DNA of 64,000 bases, taken from contig CM034314.1 of assembly GCA_019925795.1 (NCBI GenBank), positions 77,186,780-77,250,779 on the forward strand. Direction: 5' to 3'. Below the pieces are notes generated by a model. That model saw only the letters and a list, made by a program, of their open reading frames with translations, did no database searches and was not told where the DNA came from. Origin of the DNA: Dendrobium chrysotoxum. Lineage: Eukaryota > Streptophyta > Magnoliopsida > Asparagales > Orchidaceae. The translations under genes were made by a program, and so were the position numbers. Below, piece by piece: positions 11,665 to 23,185 of the stretch (positions are counted from its first letter, which is position 1; every line of letters starts with the position of its first letter).

Positions 11665-14600
11665 TTAAAGGAGATGGTGCTTGCTCTTTTAAATGAATCA
11701 GAGTTGTGTCTTTCAGATGATATAGTTGAAACGATCGTTGATCAGGTGAGAAAGAATGTTCCTTTTCTTTTTTAAGCTGGTTTTTCTAATCACCGTAATC
11801 TTTTTTATTTATACAATCATATGCATATTTGTGAGCGTTCTTGTATTTATGTTCCTATAATAGACATGCAAGCTGGTAGATTCTAACTCTGACGGGAAGA
11901 TAGATCCCATTGAATGGAAGGAATTTGTGAGCAAAAATCCATCCCTGCTCAAGAATATGACTCTTCCATATTTGAAGTAAGCTTCCTTCATGTACTAAAG
12001 TTGGTGATCAGTTTAATTTACCTTTTTACTAAAAAACACCTTATGAATAGCTTTATTTTCATTTTTCAATCGTTGAAAGAATTAGAAAAGTTGATGTTAG
12101 CCTTAAGAGAACATTTCATTGGTGTTCTTTTTTAAATAACAAGTAAATTTACCTTAATCATAAAATAACTCAAAGATCAATCAGGCCTGTAAGTATAATC
12201 TAGTTATGCGAGCGCTTTAGCTTAAGCCTTCAAGCTAAACATTTTGAATAGATGTAACATGCTTTTTCATAAGTAGTCATCAATTTATATCTTCCAGTAT
12301 CTAAACTCCTTATCATTGAATTGATCAATCCTCACCTTCCCATCTTTGTTCATCATTGTTCTGTCTTTTACGGTAGAAGTCTAAAGCACGCAAGAAAAGT
12401 GACTATGGCGAGAATGAGAGAAATAATTTGCAAGAAGCATTAAAAAGAAGAAGACTGGAGTTTATATGGTTCAGTGAGCTTTACATGTGTATCCACAGAT
12501 GTATAAAGAGATATATGCCCACCAGTCCAATAATAATCCGCAGCTGCATAGAGAGATAAATATCCGCTAGTCCAAAGATATAAATATGATTCAAATTTTT
12601 ACCCCCATATAATTTCACCTTTATCTCACTAGTATCCCTCTCCCTCTATCTCTCTCTCTCACTACACTTGCGAACTCTAAAGCACTCAAGAGAACTGGTG
12701 ATCACGAGAATGAGAAAAATAATCTGCAAGAAGAATTTAAAAAAAAAAAAAAGACAAGAGTTTATATGGTTCGGTGAGCTCTACATATATCCACAATTGC
12801 ATAGAGAGAGATATGTCCACCAATCCAATGATAAAAATATGATACATATCCACGACTGCATTGAGAGAAAGTCCACTAGTCAAAAGATATAAATTTTTAC
12901 CTCGGACAACTCAACAATAACATCAATAACCGCATTAACTATGTTATCATCAGCCTTATGATTCAAAATATAATTACAGCTAGGAACGTATTGAGGGTTT
13001 TCATAAGCAACAACAAAAGGAGGCACATTAGAATTAGCCGCTTCCATCACACTTTCAGGTATAGCAACAGGTAAAGAGGAACCCAAAGACACCTAGTAAT
13101 TTACCAGCAACAATAGAGATCGGAGCTGGAAGAGTTCCCTAAGGAACAACAGAGACATGAACAAAAGGAGACATAGCCGTGACATTACCAACATCCACAT
13201 TATTTTCAGGAGAGATAGAGGTGAGATGGTTATCAACATGGGAGGCTAATATATCCACAGCAGTTACTGGCTTTTTTCTAACAGTTGATTCCTTGGCTAA
13301 ATGAGGATGAAGTATTACACATTCCTTTTTATAATGGCCCAAGGCTTTGTAATGATCACAAAAGGAAGGGAATTCATCCAACACCACATCTTGAATGTAT
13401 CCAAAATTTTCAGGCCCAACCCAAATCTTTTCAGGATAACTTTTAGTAATGTCAAGCTCAACTAATACCTGGTCAACTAAAGGACCTGAGCCGATAGAAG
13501 TTGCATTATCAGTGCGAAGAGGGCGACGAAATAAGGAACCCAACCCATACAGAATACAAGGAGATAATAGATGAAGTTGTAACTTTGGGAAGGAAATCTA
13601 TATGGGGATACTTGAGGATTCCTCGGCTACATCAAAATTAGGGGTTCATTTATTTAATTTCATGAAGCAATTATTGACAAAATAAGATCTATGAGCAAAA
13701 ATACGGCAGTAATTCATGTCGTTTGTTAGTTTAATCAAAACATGCCTTGAATATAAAACAGTAACATAAAAATCGACAGTAAGTATTAGGTTGAAGAAAA
13801 ACTTACGAATCATATCCAAAGAAGGTCTACGGTTAGGAAATTTGCCCACTAAGGAAAATTCAAAAGGTGCAGCGATAGCCAAAATTTCATCTTTAGATAT
13901 CCAGAACGATGGCAACCCACAAAAAGTGGTCGATTTAAGAGTCGGGAAAGCAACCGAAGAGGAGCCTGCTAGGGCATCAGCAAACGATTTAGAGTTACTA
14001 TTGCCACTGAGGAAGCCAAGGTCCCTTAGACGCACTTGATTAATCGCCATCCGAAGACGAGGTGGAAAGATCAAGGGGGAAGAAACCACGGCCACATCCG
14101 ACAGAAAAGAACGCAAATAAAAGAGAAAGCTAGGAAGAAGACTTCCCTGATCCGGACCCAGGCGAGGCAGAGATCCGCCTCCTGATTTGGACCCAAGCAA
14201 GGCGGAGATCTACTCCGATAGCAACGGCTAGGGCTTCAGTGTCTTTCGCACCAGATCTTCGATTGTTTTTTTTTCATGTTTTTGGTAGGTAACATAATTA
14301 TAAAAATTAGGCATAAGGTGATAGGTAACAAAATTGTAGGAGCTAAGTAGAGAGTGGTTGTATGAGTTACGTAGAAAATTTTATCTCTACATCTTATCAT
14401 GGTATTGATTTCTCCTTATTGATCTTAATTTTATATGCCTTGTGTCATTGAACAAAATTTTCATGCAATCACAAAACAGCTGCAGGAGCATCCATCTTGA
14501 CTTGGCTGAGTCAAGCATTCCTGTTCAACAATTTCGTTAAGACTTACATATAATTATAAGAAGGAACATACAAAAGTACTTTTAAAAGGCACAATTAAGA

Positions 14601-14953
14601 TCATGAAGTATGCTGTTAAGGGTTTATAAGCAACCTAACTCTCACATTGGTGATTGCTGAAAAGCTTTCTTTATTATTTGAACTTATGAGCTTCAGATTA
14701 GAATGGACTCAAACAAATCATGACAGGAGGTCCCAAAAGTATTACAATGGAGTCTTTTCTCTTTTATTTCTATTCTCATTTCTTTTTTGCAACTTTAATC
14801 CTTATTTTTTTGTTGAATGAAAGAGTAACAGATTGGCACTTGACTTGAAATTTTCATTTTAATTTTCTAATTTTTCATTGTATCAGGGATATAACAATGG
14901 CATTTCCCAGCTTTGTAATGAGCTCTGAAGTTGATGATGAAGTGTTGGATTAA
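11665..14953 (+). CDS. CBL: Calcineurin B-like protein (CBL), last three exons
   Basis: Three exons join in frame: 11665-11745 (81 nt, LKEMVLALLNESELCLSDDI and on), 11864-11976 (113 nt) and 14887-14953 (ends TAA 14951-14953). Acceptors GACAG, AATAG and ATCAG and donors GTGAGA and GTAAGC flank them. The second exon encodes the last EF hand, loop DSNSDGKIDPIE, with acidic/oxygen ligands at positions 1, 3, 5, 9 and 12, followed by WKEFVSKNPSLLKNMTLPYL, which is diagnostic of CBL proteins. The last exon gives DITMAFPSFVMSSEVDDEVLD, including the FPSF motif that CBLs use in contacts with CIPK kinases. CBLs are plant calcium sensors that recruit CIPKs to membranes. Upstream exons (EF hands 1-3) are not in the window: the 5' side is filled by the Tat element, so either a very long intron spans it or the gene is broken. 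Which CBL paralogue it is cannot be told from the C-terminus. Confidence 0.85.
12380..12902 (+). repeat. Direct repeat of about 225 bp in the CBL intron
   Basis: Copies at about 12380-12605 and 12675-12902 share TCTAAAGCAC, TTTATATGGTTC, the GTGAGCT..TACAT block, ATAGAGAGA and AAAGATATAAAT. The copies are separated by a CT-rich tract (TCTCTCTCTC near 12645-12660). Confidence 0.75.
12880..14240 (-). pseudogene. DUF4283 / zinc-knuckle retroelement ORF, antisense in the CBL intron
   Basis: On the minus strand 14200-13646 encodes a DUF4283-like domain (FSLVGKFPNRRP, then HVLIKLTNDMNY and FAHRSYF). The same frame resumes at 13543-13139 with LRTDNATSIG, IWVGPENFGYIQ and a zinc knuckle, and a tail follows to 12880. 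In-frame stops interrupt the segment between 13645 and 13544. The knuckle reads FCDHYKALGHYKKEC: the second Cys of the CX2CX4HX4C pattern is Tyr, so zinc binding is probably lost. This architecture is that of the gag-like ORF1 of plant LINE-1-type elements. No reverse transcriptase is present, so the copy is partial. A sense-strand relative lies at 16239. Confidence 0.75.
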
Positions 14954-15349
14954 CTAGCAAGTAATAATGCTCTTGTTCTTCTCAATTTGTTAGCTGATTT
15001 CTTTTAATCTTTTTGGTAAGAGTGGATGGATTACTCAAACCAGAAGGCTCCTAATGCTGATAGTGGCAAATGCATAGCTCCTAATCCCTTCAGAGCAAAT
15101 TTTGTTGTTCAATACAAGTAGCATAGTATGTAGATCTTCTACTGATGAAATATATAAGTCTGTATTGTGATACTGAACTATTTTGCTCTCTTTTCTTCTA
15201 AAGATAGGAGGATGAGAGGGAATCTCTTTGAATTTTGGTTTATATATATAGGGAAGCTTTGATCAATTAATGTATCAGCATATGTTTGGCTAAGGCTTTA
15301 GGCCAGCTTCATGTGCTTAAACACTTCATGACTTTGTTATCACTAGTAA
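14954..15349 (+). other. CBL 3' flank
   Basis: Non-coding sequence after the CBL stop, presumed 3' UTR for the first part. An AATAAA is not evident close to the stop. No other gene seen. Confidence 0.4.
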
Positions 15350-15438
15350 GGCTTTTTTACTGCTTAAAATAGCTTTTTGGTACAAAAAATTAAAAATATG
15401 TTTTAGAAAGCAATAAAAAAGTTATCATAAACGAAGCC
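15350..15438. mobile_element. Tourist-like MITE, copy B (5'-deleted)
   Basis: Right end AAACGAAGCC followed by TAA matches the family. The left end has lost the CGTTTGGGA portion (GGCTTTTTTACTGCTT). A short related scrap, CTAAGGCTTTAGGCCAGCTTC, lies at about 15290. Confidence 0.75.
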
Positions 15439-16008
15439 TAAATCTATGTATTCAATGCATGTCATTGATATTTTATTTTTATTTAAATATTAAATTATAT
15501 TTTAAAATGCTATAATTATATTTGGAAATAAAAGGATACTAGTAGAAATAGAAATGATTTAATTTATTGAATATTTATTGAATGCTGAAACATTTTAATG
15601 AATTTTGAATATCACTCTTTTAAAAAAAATTGAATGTAACTTGAATTAAATAAATTTTAAATATTTAAAAGGGTTAAGCAAATTTAAATGTTTTAAAATA
15701 AATTTAAATGAAAATTTATGATTTTTAATGAGTTGTATGGCATTGATATGTCATAACAATCTTGTTGATATGACAAGAATATAGATATTTATTTAAAATA
15801 AAACTTTTATAATTAAATTCAGGACCATCCAAATTTTAATTTTAATAAATTTATAGCTAAACAAATTATCTTGATAATATAAACTCATTGACAAAAAAAA
15901 ATAAACATGATTTAAAGTCCAAATGAGCCCCATATATGGTATTTGAAGTGCAATTAGAAATTTTAGAATATTAATTGGATGAAGAAACAATATTTAAAGT
16001 TTGCATTC
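15439..16008. other. AT-rich intergenic stretch
   Basis: Runs of TTTAAAT and AAATTTAAAT variants. I see no gene, RNA or transposon end in it. Confidence 0.6.
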
Positions 16009-18539
16009 TCATCAAGCTTGCTAATGATCTTGACTATCAGTAAAACTAGCTACAAAGAGTTTTAAAGTAACTCCGTCCTCTTTCGCATGCTCCGCCCTCT
16101 CTTGGCTAGGGTTTCGCCCTAGCCCCTGGTTTTCATGGGTTTTCTCGTGATTGTGCTTTGCTCTTCTTCCATCTTGCTTTAGTCTGTTTCCTTTCATATC
16201 TTCTCTGGTTTTCTTTCGATTTTTGTGCAGTTTTTCTGATGTCATCGGTCTTTAAGCACAGTGATTCAGGCTTTCTTTCTTGTAAGAACTATTTTAAGTC
16301 CTTCAAAAATGTTTTAGCTGGATCTGACTCAGTGGATTTTCTGGATCTGAAAGTGACTACGCTTAGAGATTTGCCGGTGTTATGGATCTCTAAGGCTGAA
16401 GTTCTTCGTGTTGCTAAGCCTTTTGATTATGCTTTAGTTGGAAAGTTTCCACTACGTCGGGCGATTCTAGATTCGATTAGAAAAAAAAATTTCAACCTCA
16501 AACTGTCGGGTGAGTTTTCTGTCACTCTTTTGGATCAGAGAAATGTTCTGATCAAGCTTACTAATAATCTTGACTATGATAGAGCTTTTGCACATAGATC
16601 TTATTTTGTTTATGGTTGTTTTATGAAAATAATAAAATGGACCCCTTTTCTTGATTTATCGGAAGAATCTCCGATCGTCTATGTCTGGATTTCCTTTCCT
16701 GAACTTCGTCCCCATCTCTTTTCTCCTCGTATTCTTCTCGGTTTGGGATCTATATTTGGCCGACTACTTCATACGGATAATGCAACTATTGTGGGTTTTA
16801 GACCGTCCATTGCGTGTGTCCTTGTGGAAATGGACATTTTTAGGTCCCATCCCGATTCGGTTTAGCTTGGTCCTAAGAAATTTGGGTATGTTCAAAAGGT
16901 GGCTTTGGAAGGTTTGCCTAGCTTTTGTTTTCACTGCAAAACTGTGGGTCATAGAAATTCTGATTGTAATAAATTACATCCTCATTTCAGGATGGCTGAT
17001 GTTTCTAATCAGCCAGATGTTGGCTCTGTTCCGATTCATGTTGTGGAGTCTGGTGTTTTGGCTTTAAATAGCCGGGAAACAGATATTATGGGTGAGAAGA
17101 TGGTTGTTAGTGAGCTCACAATGCTTCTGTTGGCTTGACTTTGCAAGATAAGGTGGATAATTTGGAAACTGGGCTTTTGCAACATCTTGACTTTGATTCG
17201 GGTCTTTTTTTATGTGCCTGTCTCGTTGGGTCTGCCTGATTTACCGATTGTGGTTGATGGTGTTCACAATGAATTGGCTGATAGTGACTTTTTGTTTCCA
17301 GTGGTTAACATGTCTGAGAATCGATGTGCCTCTCCCTTAATTAATTTGCCTTGTGTTGCTCAAGAGGATTGTGAGGGTAGTGTTAGATATTCATAATAAC
17401 TTGTCTTTAATTCATGTTTCTGATCTTCAGCTTGTTGTCTCCCCCGTTTTTGTTGAGAAGGCTTCTAAGGATAGTCATGATAATTTAGATTATGCTAATG
17501 TGGGTGCTTGTGACGTTAACAGGGTTGATTTGTAGGATTCTTCTTGTGGTTTGGTGTCTCTTTCTGGTGACTCTGCTTTGGCTGAACTGTTTATGTCACC
17601 TATTAACGTTGATGATGAAAACGTGCCTTTTATCGATGTTCCTATTTCTCTTATTTCTAATGAAGCTTTGTTAGCTCAATTTGCATTAAATTCGAATGAC
17701 ACTTGTGTTGATCATTCTGATTAGCTTGATGGGTCTGTTTCATCCCCTTGTGGGGGTGTTGGGGATGATTTGGGTGACCCCGTAGATGAGTTTAATGAGA
17801 TCTATAGTTTTAATGTTGGGTGTATGGTTCATAAAGCTTTTTCTCGTGGTGGTGGCAAAAAGTGTGCGAGAAAATCTAAGAAGTAATTTTGTGTTTTGGT
17901 TGTTATGTCTAGTGTTGTTGCTCTTCCTCTATCATTTTTGCCCTGTTGTTTTGCATTGCTTTGTTTAGTGGCTGTGTTGTTTTTGGTGTTTGGTCTTCTC
18001 TGTCTGTTGCTATTGGTCCTCCTCTGTCTGTTCCTAGGATTGTTTTGGGTGTTTTGATCTTTGGTTGCTGCGGTCTTTTAAGGCTGTGATATTCCTTCCT
18101 GCTAGGTTTGGTTGGGTGGGTGTTGCTTGTTTTTCTTGGTCTTGTTGGTTTTTCTCTCTTGTGGTGGTTATTGTGGTCTTGTGGTTTTTTGCTGCTGGTA
18201 TTGTTTCTGTTGGTTGGTTGTTGGGTTGTTGGTTTGTTGGTGTTGGGTTGTTAGTCCTCTTTTCTTTTTGTTGGTTCTCTTTGATAGTTTTCTTGCAAGT
18301 TTGGTGGCTGTTGGATCATTGGACTTCAGGTCAGGGTCTACAGACCTTGCGCCATTTTTAAAGCTTTCCTTTTTGTTTAATTGGTTTTGTTGTTTTTCTT
18401 TGTAATAGGTAGAACCATCGGCTCGTAGATTTTATTTCAAAGGTTGTATTTTTAAAGAGCTGAAGGTTCTTTAAGGACTTGTAATTTTCTGTTTTAAATT
18501 AACGCGTAAGCTCCTCTGTGAAATTTATCAAAAAAAAAA
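16009..18539 (+). mobile_element. Non-autonomous LINE-like retroelement with DUF4283 ORF and poly-A tail
   Basis: The element ends in a short poly-A (about 18531-18539). Imperfect flanking copies (TTTAAAGTTTGCATTCTCATC on the left, TTTAGGTTTGCATCTTTTC on the right) look like an old target-site duplication of under 20 bp, typical of LINE integration. Inside are a CT-rich 5' part, one DUF4283/zinc-knuckle ORF and a long TG-rich 3' segment (17890-18500) with no reverse transcriptase, so it needs help in trans. The first ~30 bases duplicate an internal piece of its own ORF (see findings). Confidence 0.65.
16239..17886 (+). pseudogene. DUF4283 / CCHC zinc-knuckle gag-like protein
   Basis: The likely start is MSSVFKHSDSGF at 16239; an upstream in-frame ATG at 16158 would add a hydrophobic leader. 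DUF4283 region: VLRVAKPFDYALVGKFPLRR, then NVLIKLTNNLDYDRAFAHRS, IVYVWISFPELRPHL and LLHTDNATIVGF. A TAG near 16863-16865 replaces the Trp of the KIWVGP-type motif seen in the antisense copy; reading continues in the same frame with LGPKKFGYVQ. An intact knuckle follows, FCFHCKTVGHRNSDC (CX2CX4HX4C). After 17138 the frame breaks repeatedly. A basic tail, FSRGGGKKCARKSKK, ends at 17886. The family is the nucleic-acid-binding ORF1 of plant L1-type LINEs. The pieces at 18065-18405 are TG-rich low-complexity ORFs and are not counted as genes. Confidence 0.75.
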
Positions 18540-18949
18540 TTTAGGTTTGCATCTTTTCAATGCCATGAATCCGACAAGCCTAAAATCATCTGCTTCTTAT
18601 ATCATTAAGACACTTAAATCCTAAAAGAGGCTTGGACCTAATCTTGAGATTCAACATAGCTCAAAGATTTGAAGAATCACATAGCTCTACTTGAGCAACA
18701 CCGTTTGACAACCATCGTCAAATCACCAACCAATTTCTCCCTTCAATTCGATCGAGTCATAGCCATACCAGCATCACTGAACTACGATCAGACCTCCAAA
18801 GTTTGATAATAATCTTCCGACCATCATTATTCGACTATAATCATCTGACCTTCATTGCCTGGTTCAATGAAAACATATCTTTGCCTATGAACGCTTTTCT
18901 GCTCCTCCAATTCAAATCCTCAATACTCTTCAAATTTTCATAAGCCTAG

Positions 18950-18953
<4 letters not shown>
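18540..18953 (+). repeat. Minisatellite locus 1 with flanks
   Basis: About 18690-18880 carries degenerate units of a roughly 30-bp repeat (CGACTATAATCATCTGACC, GAACTACGATCAGACCTCC). This is the same family as 25970-26330, 60150-60360 and 63715-64000. Nothing else is seen in this stretch. Confidence 0.65.

Positions 18954-18985
<32 letters not shown>
18954..18985. repeat. (TA)n microsatellite
   Basis: Uninterrupted TA dinucleotides. 18986-19317 around it holds no recognisable gene. Confidence 0.95.
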
Positions 18986-18990
<5 letters not shown>

Positions 18991-19317
18991 GGGGATATAA
19001 CCCCATATAAGCCTAGTATTATAATATATTGCATATCTAGTGATAATATATAGGGTTGGGGAATTTTTTTTCTTAGGACAATGATCTAAAAAAATGTCTC
19101 CATCTAAGTATTTATCAATCAACCTATAATTCATATTCATCTCCTTAAATTCCTCCTTTGATAAAAATTCTCTAAATCTCAACCTAGTAATAAAAGACCA
19201 GAGCTTCATCTGGGGCCGCTATTGTTGTACATAATTTCAATTGTCATATATAAATTTGAATAAGAAATTTATGGGTGATGAAGTTACTATTTTTTTCCTT
19301 GGAAAGTAATTTAGTTG

Positions 19318-19319
19318 CT

Positions 19320-19353
<34 letters not shown>

Positions 19354-19355
19354 GT
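19318..19355 (+). repeat. (TTG)n microsatellite
   Basis: About a dozen TTG units. A LINE tail was considered, but no LINE coding sequence lies directly upstream. Confidence 0.95.
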
Positions 19356-19500
19356 TTGTGTTATTCCAAAATAAATGACATAAATGCTTCACAAATATCA
19401 GCGATGTTGTAGCTTAAATTATTCATGGGTGATATATGAGCCTTATTAGCAAAAATAAGCAAGATAAAAGAGATAAAAGATGAGAGAGAAACAGAACTTA

Positions 19501-19644
19501 AGCTTCATTTGGGACGGCATTCTTACTGCTTCTTAAAGCAGCTTTCTAACAATCTAAAAAGCTGCTTAAAATAGTACAAAATTTTAATTTTTGTACTAAA
19601 AAATTACTTTAAGAAGCAATAAGAAAGCCGTCCCAAACGAAGTC
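19501..19644. mobile_element. Tourist-like MITE, copy C
   Basis: Inverted ends GCTTCATTTGGGACGGC and GCCGTCCCAAACGAAGTC are flanked by TTA at 19498-19500 and 19645-19647. The three-base TTA/TAA duplication fits PIF/Harbinger (Tourist) elements. Confidence 0.9.
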
Positions 19645-19864
19645 TTAAAGAGAAGCTTTGATATTTAACTAGAATGTTAAAAGAAAATATAAGCTTATGT
19701 AATTTGAGTAATTTAATATACGTCAAAAAGTCTCCGGCTCGTCATCTGACCTCCTATTTATATTTGTGTGTGAAGATTCAATCCAACATTAAAATATTCA
19801 ATCAACTAATACAAAAAAAAATCATAAAATAAATTTTCTACAATGTTTAATATTCAATGAGTAA

Positions 19865-19982
19865 GGTTTCGTTTGGGATGGCTTTTTTCTGCTTTCTAAT
19901 GTAATTTTTTAGTAAAAAAAATTTTAAGCTAAAAAATTTGTATTAGAAACTTGCTTTTGAAAACAATAAGAAAATCGTTCCA
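19865..19982. mobile_element. Tourist-like MITE, copy D
   Basis: Starts GGTTTCGTTTGGGATGG after TAA at 19862-19864. Its right end (AAAATCGTTCCA) abuts copy E. Confidence 0.8.
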
Positions 19983-20107
19983 TTCGTTTGGGACAGTTTT
20001 CTTACTACTTTATGAAACAATTTTCTAATACAAAATTTTCAAATTTAAAAAAATCATATACTAAAAATTACTTCATAAAAGCAATAAGAAACTGTCCCAA
20101 ACGAATC
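19983..20107. mobile_element. Tourist-like MITE, copy E, abutting copy D
   Basis: Starts TTCGTTTGGGACAG and ends CTGTCCCAAACGAA. It is joined directly to copy D, either by one element inserting into the end of the other or by unequal exchange. Confidence 0.8.
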
Positions 20108-20570
20108 TTAAATCTAACCAAAATAAGACACATATGTGAACAATTTGGTAAAATTGTCCAAATTCTATGGTTCTTCTATCAAAATATACTTTCTAGTTCT
20201 TTTTGTATTGGAACGGCTAATTTGACTTTACCTGCTTAGATGTTGATGCAGTAATATCCAATTTAAAATTGTTGTCAGCAAAGCTTGCCAAACCTCATGA
20301 AGATCAAGTTTTCTTTCTTTTATTTTTTTTATTATTTTTTATTTTTTTATTTAATTATTTGACGACTTACCTGAAGAACTTATTCATTCCTTTTTTTTTT
20401 CTTTTTTTTTTTTTTTTTCAATAGTAGTTTATTTGGTCACTTTTATCTTTTTTATTTTATTTTTTATTTTTAATTCTTTAATTTTATTTTAATTCTTTAT
20501 TTGGCTGCTATGTTGTATAATGGGATAAAAAAACAAATTACAAAGCTAACATTTTCATCTTTTATCTTGG

Positions 20571-20618
<48 letters not shown>

Positions 20619-20619
20619 G
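20571..20619. repeat. (ATT)n microsatellite
   Basis: About 16 ATT units. Sequence from 20250 to 20700 is T-rich, with a poly-T run near 20390-20420. Confidence 0.95.
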
Positions 20620-20629
20620 TTAATTAGAT

Positions 20630-21490
20630 AATTCTTTTCATCACCTATCTTAATTATTTTCTCTTTTTTTTTTAATCTGCTGAAATTTTTCCTTTTTGAT
20701 GATTTATTGACTATGTAGAGAAAAGGTTTTTTGAAATGCCTGGAAATAAAGGCTTCTGTTTAGATGGAAAATATATTAAAATTTTGAAAGTTTTGAGTGG
20801 TATTATAATTATTTCATCAATAGATATTTTAATAAAATTTTACATTTTAAGAAAATGTTAAATAATTAAATAATTAGTATTTTTTATTTTTATTGAATAA
20901 ATATGTTGGAGTGCTATGCTAATTGGTTTGATTTGCATGAGAAAAAATGTGTGCTAGAGTTATATTAAAATTAATTGAGTAATTAAGAAATTTTTAATTA
21001 CTAAAATGATCAATATTAAATTCATATATTTATGTATTGATCATATTGATGCTTACAACTAATATTTAAAGAGACATATCTTGATTTATGTTTTTGGCAA
21101 ATGATATATTAGTTCTAAAGTAAGGTCGGACGGTTAAAAATAAGAAGTATAAAATAAAAAAAATTTACATGATGATATCCTGGCCAAAAAAATATTTTGG
21201 ATGGAGCTCAAAGCCTATAGATCTATTTTGAAATTTATATAGTTGTAACAGGCTAGAATATGTGCGGCGATAGAGTTAGAAATTTTTCGTCTCTACGTTA
21301 TACGGATATCCAGCACATAAACAGGGGAAAAAGAAACACCAGAATTTTTACGTAGAAAACCCTAAAAGGGAAAAACTCATGGGGCCACTCCTAGTTGAAA
21401 TGATTCCTCTAGTGTTTGAATATATTACAAGTGACCGATCTGTTCTATTCAGGACAATCAGATTACAACAATTAACCGTCAGGTTGAAAT
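20630..21490. other. AT-rich intergenic stretch
   Basis: No gene or transposon terminus recognised. Short ORFs around 21350-21530 lie on both strands and lack domains. Confidence 0.5.
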
Positions 21491-21715
21491 CTAGTGACGA
21501 GCGGATATCGGATGGAAATCCGACAACATTCAATGGTTGGGCAAAAATCGAGCGTCAGTTGGCGGTCGGGTGGAAGACCGATGTCAGTCGCTGGCTGGGC
21601 AAAAGCCCGGCGCCAATCGGTAGCCAGGTGGAAGTCCGGCGATAGTCGAAGGCCAAGCGAAAGTCCGGCTTCAGTAGGTGGCCGGGCGAAAGTTCAGTGA
21701 TGGTCCAGGAGGAGT
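21490..21715 (+). repeat. Degenerate GC-rich tandem repeat of about 35-40 bp
   Basis: Five to six units of the type GGGCAAAAGCCCGGCGCCAA / GGCCGGGCGAAAGTTC and AGCCAGGTGGAAGTCCGGCG. The apparent ORFs here are a by-product of the repeat. Confidence 0.7.
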
Positions 21716-22930
21716 CTAGTGGTAAGAGAACTCAAATTTCTCTCTCTTTGTTCTCTTCCTTGATTAAGTCCCCTATTTATATTTTTTTAAGAGTGGCATG
21801 GCCAGTAAACAAGAGGGAGACAAAGGGTAAGTTGGGAGTGATTTTGAATGGACGGCTGATGTTGATTTCCTTGACTGTAGATCATTTATTGAGTATTTAA
21901 ATGTCTTAATGTTATCAGAATTTAATGATCTTAGACTCGTTGGATTCATCTTATCAAGCCGCTCAATTCGACTATAAGCATGTCACTTTTGGAAATCGTT
22001 TGGTCATCCAACTTATGGTTTGAACTTTCTAAATGTGCTTCGGGACTTTGATTTGGACTCATTTGGGTTCGAATTGAGCTGAATTTTGTGTCGTTGGGTT
22101 TGTATTTTTGAGACGTTCAGTTCGACTATAAGTTTGCTAAAATCGGAGGTTGGATGGTCCCAAATTTAATTTTGAATGTTTCTAACTTGATTTTGCCTCG
22201 AGATTCATGCTCAATTAAGATAATTTTTTAATAATATATCAGTTGTCCCCCTATTTTTGAACGTCGAATCCTGCAGAGTCCAAAAATATATATCGTAGCT
22301 CTATAAATTTTTTCAATAAATAATTATAATTTTTTAAATGATTACAAGGCACGACCGCTCCTTAGACGTCAACGTGGACCTCTCCTCAGAGCTGTGAACT
22401 AAGTAAAATATTCTTAATTGTAAATAGAAGATGTCCTGCAATTGGTGCCTCAATTGGAGCAAAAATTATTGAAAAAATTATGCTCCAAAACATTTGAATT
22501 TCTCAAAATTGATTATTGATGCTCCATTCAGCTTTGAAAGTGTCAAAATTGGATCTGGAATGTCGAAAAATGATTCAAGGGCCCCAAAAAAGTCCAATTT
22601 GGATTGTTCGAGCCAAAAAATTCGGCTCAAACATGTTTTGGTAGCCAAACCGACCAAACAGCCGGCCGGCCGCCGGCGCGTCTAGAGAGATGCGCCCTTT
22701 GGGACGCACGGTCTGAGCAGCCGGCTATTAACCAGCTGCGGTTATGTTTTAATTTTAATTTTTTTTTGTAGGGCCCACTATTTTTTTTTCAAGCGGGCAG
22801 CGGCTACAGTGCTGCATAATTGGGCCCAAAAAATTATCAAAAAATTCTAAAATTTTTAAAGAATTTTCAAACAACTTTTGGAGGCAAATTTTCCCCTATT
22901 TTTTAATTATTCCCCCTCCCCTCCCCTCTT
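21716..22930. other. Probable upstream part of a decayed retroelement
   Basis: No coding sequence recognised. A GC-rich block GCCGGCCGGCCGCCGGCG lies at about 22660-22680. The region precedes a TATA-like site and the gag-like ORF at 23186, so it may be LTR-derived, but I found no LTR ends. Confidence 0.35.
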
Positions 22931-22933
22931 CGT

Positions 22934-22944
22934 CCTATAAATAT
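22934..22944 (+). promoter_or_regulatory. TATA-like box of a retroelement relic
   Basis: CCTATAAATATCC lies about 250 bp before the ATG at 23186. It is followed by a CT-rich leader with TTTTCTTT tracts. A retroelement promoter is likely by position only. Confidence 0.45.
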
Positions 22945-23185
22945 CCCCTATGGGGCAACGGGAAATTGCTCCTCTCCTTTCTTACAGTTGAGGCATTCCA
23001 CTGTCATGAATAGGTGGCATCTGCTATCAAGTACAAGTTCTGCTCTCTTGAATATAAGTTAGAATTTTCAGCCTTCTCCTTTCTTTCTCCCCCATTTTTC
23101 CTTTTACTATAGAGGCTTTCTATTATTTTTGATAGGTGGTGTCCCCTATCCAAATTTAGTGCCCTTCTTTAGTGTAGAAGTTTAA

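Noticed and set aside
18065..18405. Hydrophobic 97-98 aa ORFs (Trp/Leu/Val/Cys-rich)
   Set aside because: TG-rich low-complexity 3' region of a retroelement; two frames give similar membrane-like peptides, a composition artefact.
19318..19355. (TTG)n as an RTE LINE tail
   Set aside because: No RTE coding sequence precedes it; treated as a plain microsatellite.
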